From positions 4,774,001-4,838,000 of the forward strand of contig NZ_CP025085.1 in NCBI RefSeq assembly GCF_002847015.1: DNA of 64,000 nt, in the 5' to 3' direction. The DNA is from Prodigiosinella confusarubida. Lineage in GTDB: Bacteria; Pseudomonadota; Gammaproteobacteria; Enterobacterales; Enterobacteriaceae. The translations under genes were made by a program, and so were the position numbers. Positions 19,663-30,386 of this stretch are shown one piece after another. Every line of letters starts with the position of its first letter. Positions within the stretch are counted from its first letter, which is position 1. The notes under the pieces were generated by a model. That model was given only the letters and a program-made list of their open reading frames with translations. It was not told where the DNA came from and ran no database searches.

Positions 19663-21126
19663 TTAGAATTGAGGTTTGAATTTCGCCATGATGTGTCTGA
19701 CTACGCTGTAGTCCTGTAGTGAATAACTGGAAAGATCATTGCCATAGCCGGATCGTTTTAATCCACCGTGCGGCATTTCACTGACCAATGAAAAGTGGGT
19801 GTTAATCCACGTGGTGCCATATTGCATGTGACTGGAAATCTGCATCGCCAGATCGATGTTCTGTGTCCAGACCGACGACGCCAGCCCGTATTCTGATTCG
19901 TTCGCCCAGTTCACCACCTGTTCAATGGTGTCAAAACGCGTCACGCTAACCACCGGCCCGAAGACTTCACGCTGCACGATTTCATCGCTTTGCAAACAAC
20001 CCGCCAGCAACGTCGGCTGGTAATAAAAACCGGGGCCGGAATGCGATGCCGCGCCGGTAATCCGCTCGATATGCGGCTGACTGAGCGCCCGTTCGACAAA
20101 GCTCGATACACGATCACGCTGCCGACTGCTGATCAGCGGCCCCATAACGTTTTCATTGTCGTTCTTTTTGGCGAAGGGCAATTGCGAAACCGCATCACCC
20201 AGCTTTTCCACCAGACGCTCATAAATACCGGCCTGTGCATAGACGCGGCAGGCGGAAGTACAATCCTGCCCGGCGTTGTAATAACCCCAGGCGCTGACCG
20301 CCTGAACCACATCATCAATATCGGCGTCGTTGCAGACAATCACCGGCGCTTTACCGCCAAGTTCAAGATGAGTACGCTTCACCGTTTTAACCGCCGCCTG
20401 CAAAATGCGTTGGCCGGTGATGATATCGCCGGTCAGCGATATCAGACGGACGTGAGAATGGCTGACCAGCGCACTACCGACGCCTTCACCGCTGCCAGTA
20501 ATCACATTCAGCACCCCGGGCGGCAGGATTTCCTGCAAGGCCGGCAACAACGCCAGAATAGTCAATGGGGTATGTTCGGAAGGTTTGAAGACCACGGTAT
20601 TCCCCGCCGCCAGCGCGGGGGCGATTTTCCACGCGGCCATCATCAGCGGGTAATTCCACGGCGCAATCGACGCTACCACGCCGAGCGGGTCACGACGCAC
20701 CATAGAGGTATGGCCAGGAAGATATTCGCCTGAAAGCTGCCCCTGCTGGCAACGCACGGCACCAGCGAAGAACCGGAAAACGTCAATCGCGGCGGGCAGA
20801 TCGTCATTCAGTGCCTGATGCAGTGGTTTGCCGCAGTTAATGGCTTCAAGCCGCGCCAAAGCGTGCGCCTGTTTTTCAATTGCATCGGCAATGCGCAAGA
20901 GTATCGTGGCACGTTCAGCGGGTGTAGTGCGTGACCAGCGGTAAAACGCATTATTGGCCGCACGAACCGCCTGATCGACCTGTGTCAGAGAGGTTTCTGC
21001 CACTTCGGCGATAATGTCACCCGTGGCGGGATTGAAAATGCTTTGCGTCGCGCCCTCGCCGTGCAGAAGGTCGCCATTGATCGCGTGTTTTTCAGAGAAA
21101 CTGGCAACAAATTCTGCATCCGACAT
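19663..21126 (-). CDS. Second PatD-like aldehyde dehydrogenase
   Basis: A 487-residue aldehyde dehydrogenase clearly related to the patD product at 14055-15473: both share GHTSM(I/V)[23 protein letters not shown](S/A)ACRVYAQ-type catalytic Cys segments and [12 protein letters not shown] near the C-terminus. The catalytic Glu is in [13 protein letters not shown]. It differs at the N-terminus (MSDAEFVASFSEKHAING) and lacks the 4-aminobutanal enzyme's exact spacing, so the substrate may be another amino-aldehyde. It is preceded on the same strand by a LysR gene and a 19-bp palindrome, suggesting its own control. Two paralogues now flank ydcSTUV. Confidence 0.85.
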   Translation of the reverse strand: MSDAEFVASFSEKHAINGDLLHGEGATQSIFNPATGDIIAEVAETSLTQVDQAVRAANNAFYRWSRTTPAERATILLRIADAIEKQAHALARLEAINCGKPLHQALNDDLPAAIDVFRFFAGAVRCQQGQLSGEYLPGHTSMVRRDPLGVVASIAPWNYPLMMAAWKIAPALAAGNTVVFKPSEHTPLTILALLPALQEILPPGVLNVITGSGEGVGSALVSHSHVRLISLTGDIITGQRILQAAVKTVKRTHLELGGKAPVIVCNDADIDDVVQAVSAWGYYNAGQDCTSACRVYAQAGIYERLVEKLGDAVSQLPFAKKNDNENVMGPLISSRQRDRVSSFVERALSQPHIERITGAASHSGPGFYYQPTLLAGCLQSDEIVQREVFGPVVSVTRFDTIEQVVNWANESEYGLASSVWTQNIDLAMQISSHMQYGTTWINTHFSLVSEMPHGGLKRSGYGNDLSSYSLQDYSVVRHIMAKFKPQF

Positions 21127-21248
21127 TGCACTACCCTCAAAGCAGAGAATTATCGTAAATTAACAAAAATGTTATATATCGGTAACAAATTGCCAATTCA
21201 TATTAAGTAATTTCCCTGAGGGCAACAAATAGCAATTATTGAAGGCTA

Positions 21249-21267
21249 CATTCGGTTTAACCGAATG
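21249..21267. promoter_or_regulatory. 19-bp palindromic operator upstream of the PatD-like gene
   Basis: CATTCGGTTTAACCGAATG has perfect 9-bp arms around one central T. It lies 6 bases past the LysR stop and about 120 bases before the dehydrogenase start. The same CATTCGGTTTAA string recurs at 22226-22237 upstream of the LysR gene, so it is a strong candidate binding site for that regulator. Confidence 0.7.
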
Positions 21268-21272
21268 CTCTG

Positions 21273-22181
21273 TTACAACGGCTTGCGCTTGGCACTGTTC
21301 TCCCGCGCAATGGTCAGGAATGGCGTCACCAGTTCCGGTCGCGCACTGCCGCGCCGCCACGCCAATCCAATATCCAGCGGTTCGATGGAATCCTCCAGTT
21401 TGCTGGCCTCAATCATATTACCTTCCAGCGACCAGGCACGGTATGCCATGTCCGGTTGCACTGAAACGCCAAGCCCGGCGGCCACCAGACTGCGCACGGC
21501 TTCAGTCGAAGCCGTTTTCATCGCTATATTCGGTTTCAGCCCCGCCCGTGCCCACAGGCGCTGCGCGTGTTTTTCCATTTCGTCGACATTGAGCTGGATC
21601 AGCGGCTCATTTGCGATATCTGCCAGCGAAATACTTTCGCGCTCCAGCAACGGATGCAGTGGCGGCAACCACAAGCGATAAGAGGAATGGGTCAACACTT
21701 CGGTTTGCAGCGCGTCGCGGTCTTCGAGGTTTGAGAGGATCAGCACGCCGATATCAATTTCACCGCTGACCAGTAAATGCTCAATGTACTGGCGCTCATC
21801 CTCGACGACTTTGACTTCCACTTTCGGATAGTAGGCGTTGAATTGCTTGAGTAAATCCACCAGAAAATAGCCAGCGACCAGACTGGTTACGCCCAGAGTG
21901 AGGTGCCCGGTGACACTTTCGGTGCCCATTTGCAGACTGCGTTTAGCATTGTCGACCGTCGCGAGGATCAGATACGACTGCCGTAAAAACTGATGCCCTT
22001 GATGCGTCAGCGTCATGCCCTTGGCGTGGCGGTCAAACAACCGCGCTTCGATTTCTGTCTCAAGCTGTTGAATTGCCTGCGTCAGGGAAGACTGAGAAAC
22101 AAAAGAAGCCTGAGCTGCCGCGGAGATCGAACCGGTTTCAGCAACGGTAATAAAATGGCGAATCTGGCGTAACGTCAGCAT
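21273..22181 (-). CDS. LysR-family regulator, probably of the PatD-like gene
   Basis: A 302-residue LysR-type regulator. The N-terminal helix-turn-helix is ETGSISAAAQASFVSQSSLTQAIQQLE; the effector domain holds HLLVSGEIDIGVLIL and VRSLVAAGLGVSVQPDMAY. MLTLRQIRHF at 22181 is chosen as start, with AGGG a short distance upstream; a longer in-frame start at 22289 would read through the operator-like inverted repeat and is unlikely. It resembles nitrogen-assimilation-control type LysR proteins in style, but the effector is unknown. It is transcribed toward the dehydrogenase, 146 bases downstream. Confidence 0.85.
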   Translation of the reverse strand: MLTLRQIRHFITVAETGSISAAAQASFVSQSSLTQAIQQLETEIEARLFDRHAKGMTLTHQGHQFLRQSYLILATVDNAKRSLQMGTESVTGHLTLGVTSLVAGYFLVDLLKQFNAYYPKVEVKVVEDERQYIEHLLVSGEIDIGVLILSNLEDRDALQTEVLTHSSYRLWLPPLHPLLERESISLADIANEPLIQLNVDEMEKHAQRLWARAGLKPNIAMKTASTEAVRSLVAAGLGVSVQPDMAYRAWSLEGNMIEASKLEDSIEPLDIGLAWRRGSARPELVTPFLTIARENSAKRKPL

Positions 22182-22204
22182 AGCGGGAGCCCTACCTAGA
22201 CATA

Positions 22205-22237
22205 AAACCGAATTCAGGTGGAAAGCATTCGGTTTAA
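22205..22237. promoter_or_regulatory. Inverted repeat upstream of the LysR gene, second operator copy
   Basis: AAACCGAAT (22205-22213) and ATTCGGTTT (22227-22235) form a perfect interrupted dyad 24 bases before the LysR start. Its right half carries CATTCGGTTTAA, identical to the palindrome at 21249. Position suggests autoregulation. Confidence 0.65.
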
Positions 22238-22396
22238 GTGAATGATCAAATAATGGCAGGCAGCGGATTTTTGTCAAACAGGTGAACAACCAGATGTGAA
22301 TGATTTGAAACAGAACACAAAAGTCATGCCAGTGATCATGACTTAAGGAAGGGAAATTGCTGTGTGGGGAGTCAAAAAATAACCAATAATGGAGAG

Positions 22397-22483
22397 TGGT
22401 GCGAAGAGAGGGACTTGAACCCTCACGCCCGTTAGGGCACTAACACCTGAAGCTAGCGCGTCTACCAATTCCGCCACCTTCGC
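22397..22483 (-). tRNA. tRNA-Leu(CAG), copy 3 of the tandem array
   Basis: An 87-base tRNA with encoded CCA. The acceptor begins GCGAAGG and the 3' end reads TTCGCACCA; the anticodon loop is CTTCAGGTG with anticodon CAG, reading CUG. The long variable arm (TGCCCTAACGGGCG) is class II, as for tRNA-Leu. It closely matches E. coli leuP/Q/V/T. Promoter-distal copy; a T-run at about 22373-22378 (minus strand) may end the transcript. Confidence 0.97.
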
Positions 22484-22513
22484 ACGGTTTACAGCATCAA
22501 TTTGTATCGCCAG

Positions 22514-22600
22514 TGGTGCGAAGAGAGGGACTTGAACCCTCACGTCCGTTAAGACACTAACACCTGAAGCTAGCGCGTCTACCAATTCCGCCACCTTCGC
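22514..22600 (-). tRNA. tRNA-Leu(CAG), copy 2
   Basis: Same 87-base class II tRNA-Leu with anticodon CAG and encoded CCA. It differs from its neighbours only in the variable arm, which reads TGTCTTAACGGACG here; the changes are compensatory in the stem. The spacer to the next copy is 30 bases. Confidence 0.97.
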
Positions 22601-22634
22601 AGGTACTGTGCAATACAAATCGGTGTGGTGATAT

Positions 22635-22721
22635 TGGTGCGAAGAGAGGGACTTGAACCCTCACGCCCGTTAAGGCACTAACACCTGAAGCTAGCGCGTC
22701 TACCAATTCCGCCACCTTCGC
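22635..22721 (-). tRNA. tRNA-Leu(CAG), copy 1 (promoter-proximal)
   Basis: An 87-base tRNA-Leu(CAG) with encoded CCA; variable arm TGCCTTAACGGGCG. First gene of a three-tRNA transcript like E. coli leuQPV, which also lies near rsmC. The promoter at 22764-22791 sits 43 bases upstream. Confidence 0.97.
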
Positions 22722-22755
22722 TGACCTGCAACATTACGTCACATGATGTCACCAC

Positions 22756-22791
22756 GGGGGCGAATTCTAGAGATTTTCCCGTTAAGGTCAA
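22756..22791 (-). promoter_or_regulatory. Promoter of the tRNA-Leu array with GC-rich discriminator
   Basis: On the minus strand TTGACC (22791-22786), a 16-base spacer and TAGAAT (22769-22764) form a near-consensus sigma-70 promoter, followed by CGCCCCC. A GC-rich discriminator like this is typical of stable-RNA promoters under stringent (ppGpp) control. Confidence 0.8.
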
Positions 22792-22837
22792 TGATTATTT
22801 CCGTTGTATGCAGCGGTTTGATGCAAAAAAAGTGACA

Positions 22838-23740
22838 TCAGTCAGTCAGTTGTTGATTAAAAAGCTCATGCAGCCATTCGATCACCACCCGGATGCGCGG
22901 TGCCAGAAAACGGCCCGGTTGATACATCACATAAAGTGGCATATCCGGCGGGGGTGTTTGCGGCAAAATTTCCACCAGTTCCCCGCTTTCCAGCAACGGC
23001 GTCAAACCGTAACGCGGAGCCTGAATGATCCCCAACCCCGCACAACAGGCGGCGATATACGCATCCGCGCCGCTGACATCCAGACGGGAGGGAAGCATCC
23101 GGGTCACGAGTTGCTCCGCTTGCATAAATTCCAGCGGATAGCGCTGTGACGTTTGCAGGGAAAAGTACCCTATCATCTGGTGAGCAGCCAGATCGGACAG
23201 GCTTTCGGGCACACCATGGATTGCACAATAGTCAGCCGAGGCACAAGTGAGCTGACGAAGTGAAGGAAAATGACGTGCCACCAGAGAATCATCATCTGTC
23301 TGCCAGGCGCGCAGGACACAATCAACACCTTCACGCATCATGTTAATGGTAGTGTCATTGGCGCTCAACACCAACGTAATCTGCGGATAACGTTGGTAAA
23401 ATTCGGGTAAGGCAGGGATCACTATTTGTCGTGCCAGTGAATGCGGCATATCGATTCTCACCCGTCCACTGGGTTGCTGACGCTGGTGGGAGAACAGCGC
23501 ATCAGTCTCATCAATTTCTGCCAGCAATTGTATACAACGTTGATAATAAATCCGGCCTTCATCCGTTATCTGCACTTGTCGGGTGGTACGCAGTAACAGA
23601 CGCACCCCCAACCGCAGTTCAAGCCGCTTCAATGTCTGACTCACCGTTGCGCGCGGCAATCCCAGATTTTCCGCCGCACGGCTGAAACTTTCGGCCTCCA
23701 CAATGCGGACAAACACCCGCATGGCCTGTATCTGATCCAT
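22838..23740 (-). CDS. LysR-family regulator divergent from an aldo/keto reductase
   Basis: A 300-residue LysR-type regulator with helix-turn-helix ESFSRAAENLGLPRATVSQTLKRLE and the effector-domain strings PSGRVRIDMPHSLARQIVIPAL and VSGADAYIAACCAGLGIIQAP. These are typical of the large CrgA/AaeR-like subgroup that controls a divergent oxidoreductase. The start at 23740 (MDQIQAMRVF) has GGTGGAAAG directly upstream. The 115-base gap to the divergent reductase should hold the shared operator. Effector unknown. Confidence 0.85.
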   Translation of the reverse strand: MDQIQAMRVFVRIVEAESFSRAAENLGLPRATVSQTLKRLELRLGVRLLLRTTRQVQITDEGRIYYQRCIQLLAEIDETDALFSHQRQQPSGRVRIDMPHSLARQIVIPALPEFYQRYPQITLVLSANDTTINMMREGVDCVLRAWQTDDDSLVARHFPSLRQLTCASADYCAIHGVPESLSDLAAHQMIGYFSLQTSQRYPLEFMQAEQLVTRMLPSRLDVSGADAYIAACCAGLGIIQAPRYGLTPLLESGELVEILPQTPPPDMPLYVMYQPGRFLAPRIRVVIEWLHELFNQQLTD

Positions 23741-23855
23741 CTTTCCACCACACATTGTTTGCTTTTTTCAAACAGTGTTGCACAAACAACGTGATTTATC
23801 TTTTATTTCCCAACAACCATACTGAACCTCTCATTCGTATGACAGGGGTAACATA

Positions 23856-24848
<993 letters not shown>

Positions 24849-24869
24849 CGTGGAATAATCGTCACAATA

Positions 24870-24906
24870 AGGCCAGCAAGGGAAATTATCACACCATTGC
24901 TGGCCT
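24870..24906. terminator. Bidirectional hairpin between aldo/keto reductase and rsmC
   Basis: AGGCCAGCAA (24870-24879) and TTGCTGGCCT (24897-24906) form a perfect 10-bp stem between convergent genes. T-rich tails are weak on both sides. Confidence 0.65.
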
Positions 24907-24910
24907 GCTA

Positions 24911-25945
24911 TTAACGCCTTGCTTTCGCTGCGCGCGACAATACCGAACGATATACCTTAAAGCGGCCGTTCTGGGCGATAACTTCATGATTGCCAAAGGT
25001 GTCACTCAGCAACGCGGGGTAAGGCAGGAAGGCATTGGCCACAATGCGTAGCTCACCACCGATGTTCAGATGTAACGCCGCACCGCGAATCAGCGTTTCT
25101 GCTGCATGCAGGCTGGTCTTCATACCCTCATGGAACGGTGGGTTAGAGATGATCATATCGAAGCGACCCACAATGTCGGAATACACATTGCTGGCAACCA
25201 CATTGCCCTCCAGCTGATTCAGTGTCAGCGTAGCTTTACTGGATTCCAACGCCGCCGCGCTGACATCACTGAGTGTCAGACGTATCTTCGGCGAACGCTT
25301 GGCGAACACCGCCGCCAGCACACCCGCGCCGCTGGCAATATCCAGCACTTTGCCCTTCTGATGAGCCTCCAGTGTGGAAAGCAACAGCTGGCTACCCGAA
25401 TCCAGGCCATCGCGACTGAAAACACCGGGTAACGTGCGAACAGGAACACCATCCACATCATAATCCAGCCACCAGTCATCCAAAGCAAACGAGGTATTCG
25501 CATCCAAACGACCGTGGTACAGCCCACAACGCCGGGCGCTATCAATTTTATTCAGGCTGGCGATACCCTCGAGAATATTCTCCGCGCTGCGCACGCCACT
25601 GCGGTTTTCTCCCACCACGAAAATTTCACATCCCACCGGCAACAGAGACAGCAGGTTGGCAAGCTGAAACTGCGCTTCCGATTTACTCTTCGGCCAGTAG
25701 TAAATCAGGGTGTCGCACCCCTCCACCACCCTGGCATCCGCCAACAGAGAAAAGTGAACGAGCTCTCCCAACATTGGGTGCAACTGCTGCCAGTGATGGT
25801 ACTGAGTGGTATGCACGCGCACCTCTACCGCATCAAACTGGGCTGGCAGGCTATCCTGCAAATCGCCAGCAAACAGCACCCGGCGGGAGGTAAATTCATC
25901 ACTATGGCGCAGTATCACTTCACTGGCGGGGGTAAAAGCGGACAT
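24911..25945 (-). CDS. rsmC: 16S rRNA (guanine-1207-N2)-methyltransferase
   Basis: A 344-residue enzyme (E. coli RsmC 343) methylating G1207 of 16S rRNA in the 30S subunit. The C-terminal Rossmann methyltransferase domain has [19 protein letters not shown] for SAM and the catalytic NPPFHEGM motif; the N-terminal half is the degenerate methyltransferase-like domain. The E. coli neighbours leu tRNAs, holD and rimI are also present here. The start at 25945 ([10 protein letters not shown]) follows GGAG. Confidence 0.96.
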   Translation of the reverse strand: MSAFTPASEVILRHSDEFTSRRVLFAGDLQDSLPAQFDAVEVRVHTTQYHHWQQLHPMLGELVHFSLLADARVVEGCDTLIYYWPKSKSEAQFQLANLLSLLPVGCEIFVVGENRSGVRSAENILEGIASLNKIDSARRCGLYHGRLDANTSFALDDWWLDYDVDGVPVRTLPGVFSRDGLDSGSQLLLSTLEAHQKGKVLDIASGAGVLAAVFAKRSPKIRLTLSDVSAAALESSKATLTLNQLEGNVVASNVYSDIVGRFDMIISNPPFHEGMKTSLHAAETLIRGAALHLNIGGELRIVANAFLPYPALLSDTFGNHEVIAQNGRFKVYRSVLSRAAKARR

Positions 25946-26056
25946 CAGTCTCTGGCTCCTTAATTAACTAAGCGGCGATTATAGAGGTTTGTTGGCGCAT
26001 GTACGATGGGTTTGCTAGCATAGCGCAGCATAATCACGCTCCAGACAGGGGATGGC

Positions 26057-26470
26057 ATGACATCAAGACGGGACGAGCTGCTACAACAACTGGGGATCAC
26101 GCAGTGGACGTTGCGGCGTCCGACGGTGTTGCAGGGGGAAATTGCCGTCAGCCTGCCACCTGGCACTCGACTGCTGATCGTGGCGAATCCGCTGCCCGCC
26201 AGTGATGATCCGCTGCTACAGGATGTAATACACAGCCTGAAACTTTCACCTGATGAAACCTATGGCCTGACACCGCAGCAAGTGGTGATGCTCCCCGAAC
26301 ACACTCGCTGTCACTGCTGGCGGCTGGGCATCGAATCACCACTGCATCTGGAAGGTATTCAACTCACCAGCCCGGCGTTAGCCGAGCTTTACCACAATGC
26401 CGGAGCCAAACGCGCTCTATGGCAGCAGATTTGTCAACATGAACACAATTTCTCCCCTGCTCCCGACTGA
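26057..26470 (+). CDS. holD: DNA polymerase III psi subunit
   Basis: A 137-residue protein, the same length as E. coli HolD, which bridges the clamp loader to the chi subunit and SSB. The conserved start MTSRRDELLQQLGITQWTLR and the ALWQQICQHEHNF ending are visible. Its 3' end overlaps rimI by 32 bases, the conserved holD-rimI arrangement, and it is divergent from rsmC. Confidence 0.95.
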   Translation: MTSRRDELLQQLGITQWTLRRPTVLQGEIAVSLPPGTRLLIVANPLPASDDPLLQDVIHSLKLSPDETYGLTPQQVVMLPEHTRCHCWRLGIESPLHLEGIQLTSPALAELYHNAGAKRALWQQICQHEHNFSPAPD

Positions 26471-26882
26471 TTTGGCGTCAGCCTTTCAGATTGAACATTT
26501 AAGCCACGCCTTTCCGTGGACGGAACAAACCTTTGTCAGTAATCAGGGTGAACGCTACCTCAACCTGAAGTTATGTCATGATCAGCAACTGGTCGCTTAC
26601 ACGATCACTCAGGTGATACTGGATGAGGCCACATTATTTAACATCGCCGTGCATCCGGCGCATCAGCGCCACGGCTATGGCCGCCAATTGCTGGAGTACC
26701 TGATTGATACGCTGGAAAAGAAAGGTATTCTGACGCTATGGTTGGAAGTCCGCGCTTCCAATCACCGAGCGATGGCCCTTTATCAAAGCCTGGGATTCAA
26801 TGAGGTTTCTATCCGACGGGATTATTACCCCACGGTACAAGGCCGGGAAGACGCCATTATCATGGCGCTGCCGCTGGGATAA
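26439..26882 (+). CDS. rimI: Ribosomal protein S18-alanine N-acetyltransferase
   Basis: A 147-residue GNAT enzyme (E. coli 148) that acetylates the N-terminal Ala of ribosomal protein S18. The acetyl-CoA loop is VHPAHQRHGYGRQLLEYLI; WLEVRASNHRAMALYQSLGF and the terminal GREDAIIMALP are RimI signatures. MNTISPLL at 26439 is chosen because it matches E. coli; it lies inside the holD coding region. It is convergent with deoD, while in E. coli yjjG and prfC would follow. Confidence 0.95.
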   Translation: MNTISPLLPTDLASAFQIEHLSHAFPWTEQTFVSNQGERYLNLKLCHDQQLVAYTITQVILDEATLFNIAVHPAHQRHGYGRQLLEYLIDTLEKKGILTLWLEVRASNHRAMALYQSLGFNEVSIRRDYYPTVQGREDAIIMALPLG

Positions 26883-26911
26883 AAACACTGCCAGCAGCAG
26901 CGCTTGCCGGA

Positions 26912-27631
26912 TTAATCCTTATCGCCCAACAGAACAGACGCCAGCGCTATCTCAATCATTTCGTTGAAGGTGGTCTGGCGTTCTGCCGCCGTAGTCTGTT
27001 CCTGAGTACGAATATGGTCAGACACCGTGCAGATCGCCAGCGCTTTGGCGCCGAACTCCGCCGCCACACCGTAAATCCCGGCGGCTTCCATTTCCACGCC
27101 GAGGATGCCATATTTTTCCATCACGTCGAACATGTGCGGATCTGGCGTGTAGAACAGATCGGCCGAGAACAGGTTACCGACGCGCACATTGGCGCCACGG
27201 GCGTTAGCGGCATCCACTGCATGGCGCAGCAAATCAAAATCAGCAATCGCAGCGAAATCATGATCTTTAAAACGCATACGATTGACCTTGGAATCGGTGC
27301 AGGCCCCCATGCCAATCACTACGTCACGTAGTTTCACGTCGTGGCGTACTGCGCCGCAGGAACCGACACGGATAATTTTTTTCACGCCGAATTCCGTGAT
27401 CAGCTCTTTGGTATAGATAGAGCAGGAAGGGATCCCCATACCGTGGCCCATCACAGAAATACGGCGACCTTTATATGTCCCGGTAAACCCCAGCATGCCA
27501 CGAACGTTATTGACTTCAATGGCATTTTCCAGAAAGGTTTCGGCGATATATTTGGCGCGCAACGGATCGCCAGGCATCAGCACGACATCCGCGAAATCAC
27601 CTCTTTCTGCATTAATATGTGGCGTAGCCAT
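26912..27631 (-). CDS. deoD: Purine-nucleoside phosphorylase
   Basis: A 239-residue enzyme, identical in length to E. coli DeoD, splitting purine (deoxy)nucleosides with phosphate. Hexameric PNP signatures are present: [42 protein letters not shown] and the active-site [17 protein letters not shown], with Asp in TVSDHI. Last gene of deoC-deoA-deoB-deoD, 56 bases after deoB. Confidence 0.97.
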   Translation of the reverse strand: MATPHINAERGDFADVVLMPGDPLRAKYIAETFLENAIEVNNVRGMLGFTGTYKGRRISVMGHGMGIPSCSIYTKELITEFGVKKIIRVGSCGAVRHDVKLRDVVIGMGACTDSKVNRMRFKDHDFAAIADFDLLRHAVDAANARGANVRVGNLFSADLFYTPDPHMFDVMEKYGILGVEMEAAGIYGVAAEFGAKALAICTVSDHIRTQEQTTAAERQTTFNEMIEIALASVLLGDKD

Positions 27632-27687
27632 CCTTCTCTTCCCTCTTCATCAACGTAAAAATAACATCGCGCATACTCCAACCTGGG

Positions 27688-28911
27688 TCAGAGCATCGAT
27701 TTACCGTAATCCATCGGTGACAAGCCAAAATAACATGCGACCGTTTGTCCGATATCCGCAAACGTGGTGCGATGCCCCCGGAAACCCGGCAGTACCCGTG
27801 GACCGTACATCAGCACCGGCACATGCTCGCGGGTATGCTCAGTCCCCGGCCAGGTGGGGTCGCAACCGTGATCGGCGCTCAGGATCAAGATATCGTCCCC
27901 AGTGACTTTCGCCAGCATTTCCGGCAGGCGACGGTCAAATAACTCCAGCGCAGCCGCATAACCAGCCACATCGCGACGGTGACCATAGGAGGAATCAAAA
28001 TCCACAAAATTAGTGAACACAATGGTGTTATCACCCGCCCGATCCATCTGTGCCAAAGTCGCGTCAAACAACGCATCAATACCGGTGGCCTTCACTTTTT
28101 GGGTAATCCCTACATTGGCATAAATATCAGCGATTTTACCCACCGAGACCACTTCCCCGCCTTTTTCTTCCACCAGTTTTTTCAGCACAGTCGGCGCTGG
28201 AGGCTCAACCGCCAGATCGTGACGGTTACCGGTTCGCTGGAAATTTCCCGCTTTGTCGCCGACAAATGGACGAGCAATCACGCGGCCAATATTGTAGTTG
28301 CCTGCATCCAATTCTTCGCGCGCTATCTCACACAGCGCATACAGTTTTTCCAGTCCAAAGGACTCTTCATGACAGGCGATTTGAAACACCGAATCTGCTG
28401 AAGTGTAGAAAATCGGCTTGCCGGTTTTCATGTGTTCTTCGCCAAGTTTATCCAGAATTACCGTACCGGAAGCATGGCAGTTACCGAGATAACCTGGCAG
28501 TTCGGCGCGTTGTACCAGCTTGTCCAGCAGTGCCGGTGGAAAGCTGTTCTGTTCATCACGAAAATAATCCCAGTCAAACAGCACCGGCACGCCAGCCATT
28601 TCCCAATGACCCGACGGTGTATCTTTACCAGAGGAGATTTCGCTGGCGTAAGCGTAAGCGCCGACGATTTCTGCTTGTGCATCCAGTCCTGCCGGGAAAT
28701 GTCCGGTAGATTCTTCCGCCGCTTTACCCAATCCGAGACGGCTCAGATTTGGCAAATGCAACGGACCTTTACGGCCCTGATCGGCTTTGCCCGCCGCACA
28801 AACTTGCGCAATGTGGCCTAGTGTATCTGAGCCAGCATCACCAAACTTTGCGGCATCGGCAGCACTACCGATGCCAAATGAGTCGAGCACCATAATAAAT
28901 GCACGTTTCAT
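27688..28911 (-). CDS. deoB: Phosphopentomutase
   Basis: A 407-residue Mn-dependent enzyme (E. coli 407) interconverting (deoxy)ribose-1- and -5-phosphate. Alkaline-phosphatase-fold metal sites are visible as [18 protein letters not shown] at the N-terminus, [11 protein letters not shown] in the middle and [18 protein letters not shown] near the C-terminus. Third gene in the deo operon. Confidence 0.97.
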   Translation of the reverse strand: MKRAFIMVLDSFGIGSAADAAKFGDAGSDTLGHIAQVCAAGKADQGRKGPLHLPNLSRLGLGKAAEESTGHFPAGLDAQAEIVGAYAYASEISSGKDTPSGHWEMAGVPVLFDWDYFRDEQNSFPPALLDKLVQRAELPGYLGNCHASGTVILDKLGEEHMKTGKPIFYTSADSVFQIACHEESFGLEKLYALCEIAREELDAGNYNIGRVIARPFVGDKAGNFQRTGNRHDLAVEPPAPTVLKKLVEEKGGEVVSVGKIADIYANVGITQKVKATGIDALFDATLAQMDRAGDNTIVFTNFVDFDSSYGHRRDVAGYAAALELFDRRLPEMLAKVTGDDILILSADHGCDPTWPGTEHTREHVPVLMYGPRVLPGFRGHRTTFADIGQTVACYFGLSPMDYGKSML

Positions 28912-28953
28912 GTTGTTATCTCCTGTGTTCTTTATCGGCGATTTGCGCCGCTT

Positions 28954-30297
28954 TCAATCGGAAAGCGATACATCCTTTGCACTTAACCGACGATAAATTA
29001 TCGGCATTGGCTTCGGCGCACAGTCACTGACAACAATTGCTGCCCGGACTTCCTGCTCTGCCTGTCGCCATTGCGCTTCTGTATTGGCATGAATAATCGC
29101 CAGCGGACGCTGCGAATCCACACGGTCTCCCAGACTGACCATGTCACTCAGCCCAACACGATGATCAATACTGGCACCGGCCTGACGGCGACCACCCCCC
29201 AGCGCCACCACCGCCATCCCCAGCGCACGGGTGTCCATCGTGCTGACGATCCCATCATGTTCGGCAAACACTGGTTTGCTCAACGTAGCGGAAGAGAGAT
29301 AACGATCATGATGCTCGACGAAATCCACTGGTCCACGCTGTGCGGCCACCATGCGGCCAAATACCTCCGCCGCCTTACCATTATCCAGCACCGCCTGTAA
29401 ACGCGACCGGGCATCCGAACTGTTGTTCGCCAGATATCCCGCCAGCAGCATATCTTCACACAGCGCCATAGTGACTTCATACAATCGCGGATTACGGTGT
29501 TCTCCCGTCAGAAAACGCACCGCCTCCCGGACCTCCAGCGCATTCCCCGCACTGGATGCCAACACCTGATTCATATCCGTTAGCAACGCACTGGTACGGC
29601 ATCCAGCGTTATTGGCCACGCCGACAATCGCCAGCGCCAGTTGCTCAGACTGTTCATAGGTCGGCATAAACGCGCCCGACCCCACTTTTACATCCATTAC
29701 CAGCGCATCCAGTCCTTCCGCCAGTTTTTTCGCCAGAATGGAGGCGGTAATCAGCGGGATGGAGTCCACCGTGGCAGTAATATCCCGCGTGGCATAGAAC
29801 CGTTTATCCGCGGGTGCCAGTGAATTCGTCTGGCCGATAATCGCCACGCCCACCTGTTGGATAATCCGACGGAATTCGTCATTGTCGGGAAAAATGTCCA
29901 GACCAGGAATCGACTCCAGCTTATCCAATGTTCCTCCGGTATGTCCCAGACCTCGCCCGGAAATCATCGGCACATAGCCACCGCAGGCGGCTATCATCGG
30001 CCCCAGCATCAACGAGGTCACATCACCGACACCGCCAGTGGAGTGTTTATCCACCAGCGGTCCGTTAAGATTGAGGCTTTTCCAGTCAAGAACCGTACCG
30101 GAATCACGCATTGCCAGTGTCAGCGCGACACGCTCCTCCATGGTCATATCATGGAAATAAATGGTCATGGCCAGTGCCGCAATTTGCCCTTCCGATACTG
30201 TGTTGTCACAGATACCGTTAACGAAAAAGCGGATTTCTTCCGCACTAAGCGGCTGTCCATCACGCTTTTTACGAATGATCTCCTGAATCAGAAACAA
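28954..30297 (-). CDS. deoA: Thymidine phosphorylase
   Basis: A 447-residue enzyme (E. coli 440) cleaving thymidine and deoxyuridine to base plus deoxyribose-1-phosphate. Phosphate and nucleoside sites appear as [30 protein letters not shown] and [22 protein letters not shown]. The C-terminus is a few residues longer than in E. coli ([13 protein letters not shown]). It lies 89 bases after deoC. Confidence 0.97.
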   Translation of the reverse strand: MFLIQEIIRKKRDGQPLSAEEIRFFVNGICDNTVSEGQIAALAMTIYFHDMTMEERVALTLAMRDSGTVLDWKSLNLNGPLVDKHSTGGVGDVTSLMLGPMIAACGGYVPMISGRGLGHTGGTLDKLESIPGLDIFPDNDEFRRIIQQVGVAIIGQTNSLAPADKRFYATRDITATVDSIPLITASILAKKLAEGLDALVMDVKVGSGAFMPTYEQSEQLALAIVGVANNAGCRTSALLTDMNQVLASSAGNALEVREAVRFLTGEHRNPRLYEVTMALCEDMLLAGYLANNSSDARSRLQAVLDNGKAAEVFGRMVAAQRGPVDFVEHHDRYLSSATLSKPVFAEHDGIVSTMDTRALGMAVVALGGGRRQAGASIDHRVGLSDMVSLGDRVDSQRPLAIIHANTEAQWRQAEQEVRAAIVVSDCAPKPMPIIYRRLSAKDVSLSD

Positions 30298-30386
30298 GGT
30301 GTTTTCTCCAGCATAAGGGACGGTTAATCAATACCGTAGCATCGGGATTTACGGGATCTCCAATAACCACGATGCGCAGCGGCAGT

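Noticed and set aside
22397-22721. Three near-identical blocks at about 120-base spacing, possible repeat array
   Set aside because: Each block is a complete tRNA-Leu(CAG) gene with CCA end; the repetition is a tRNA array.
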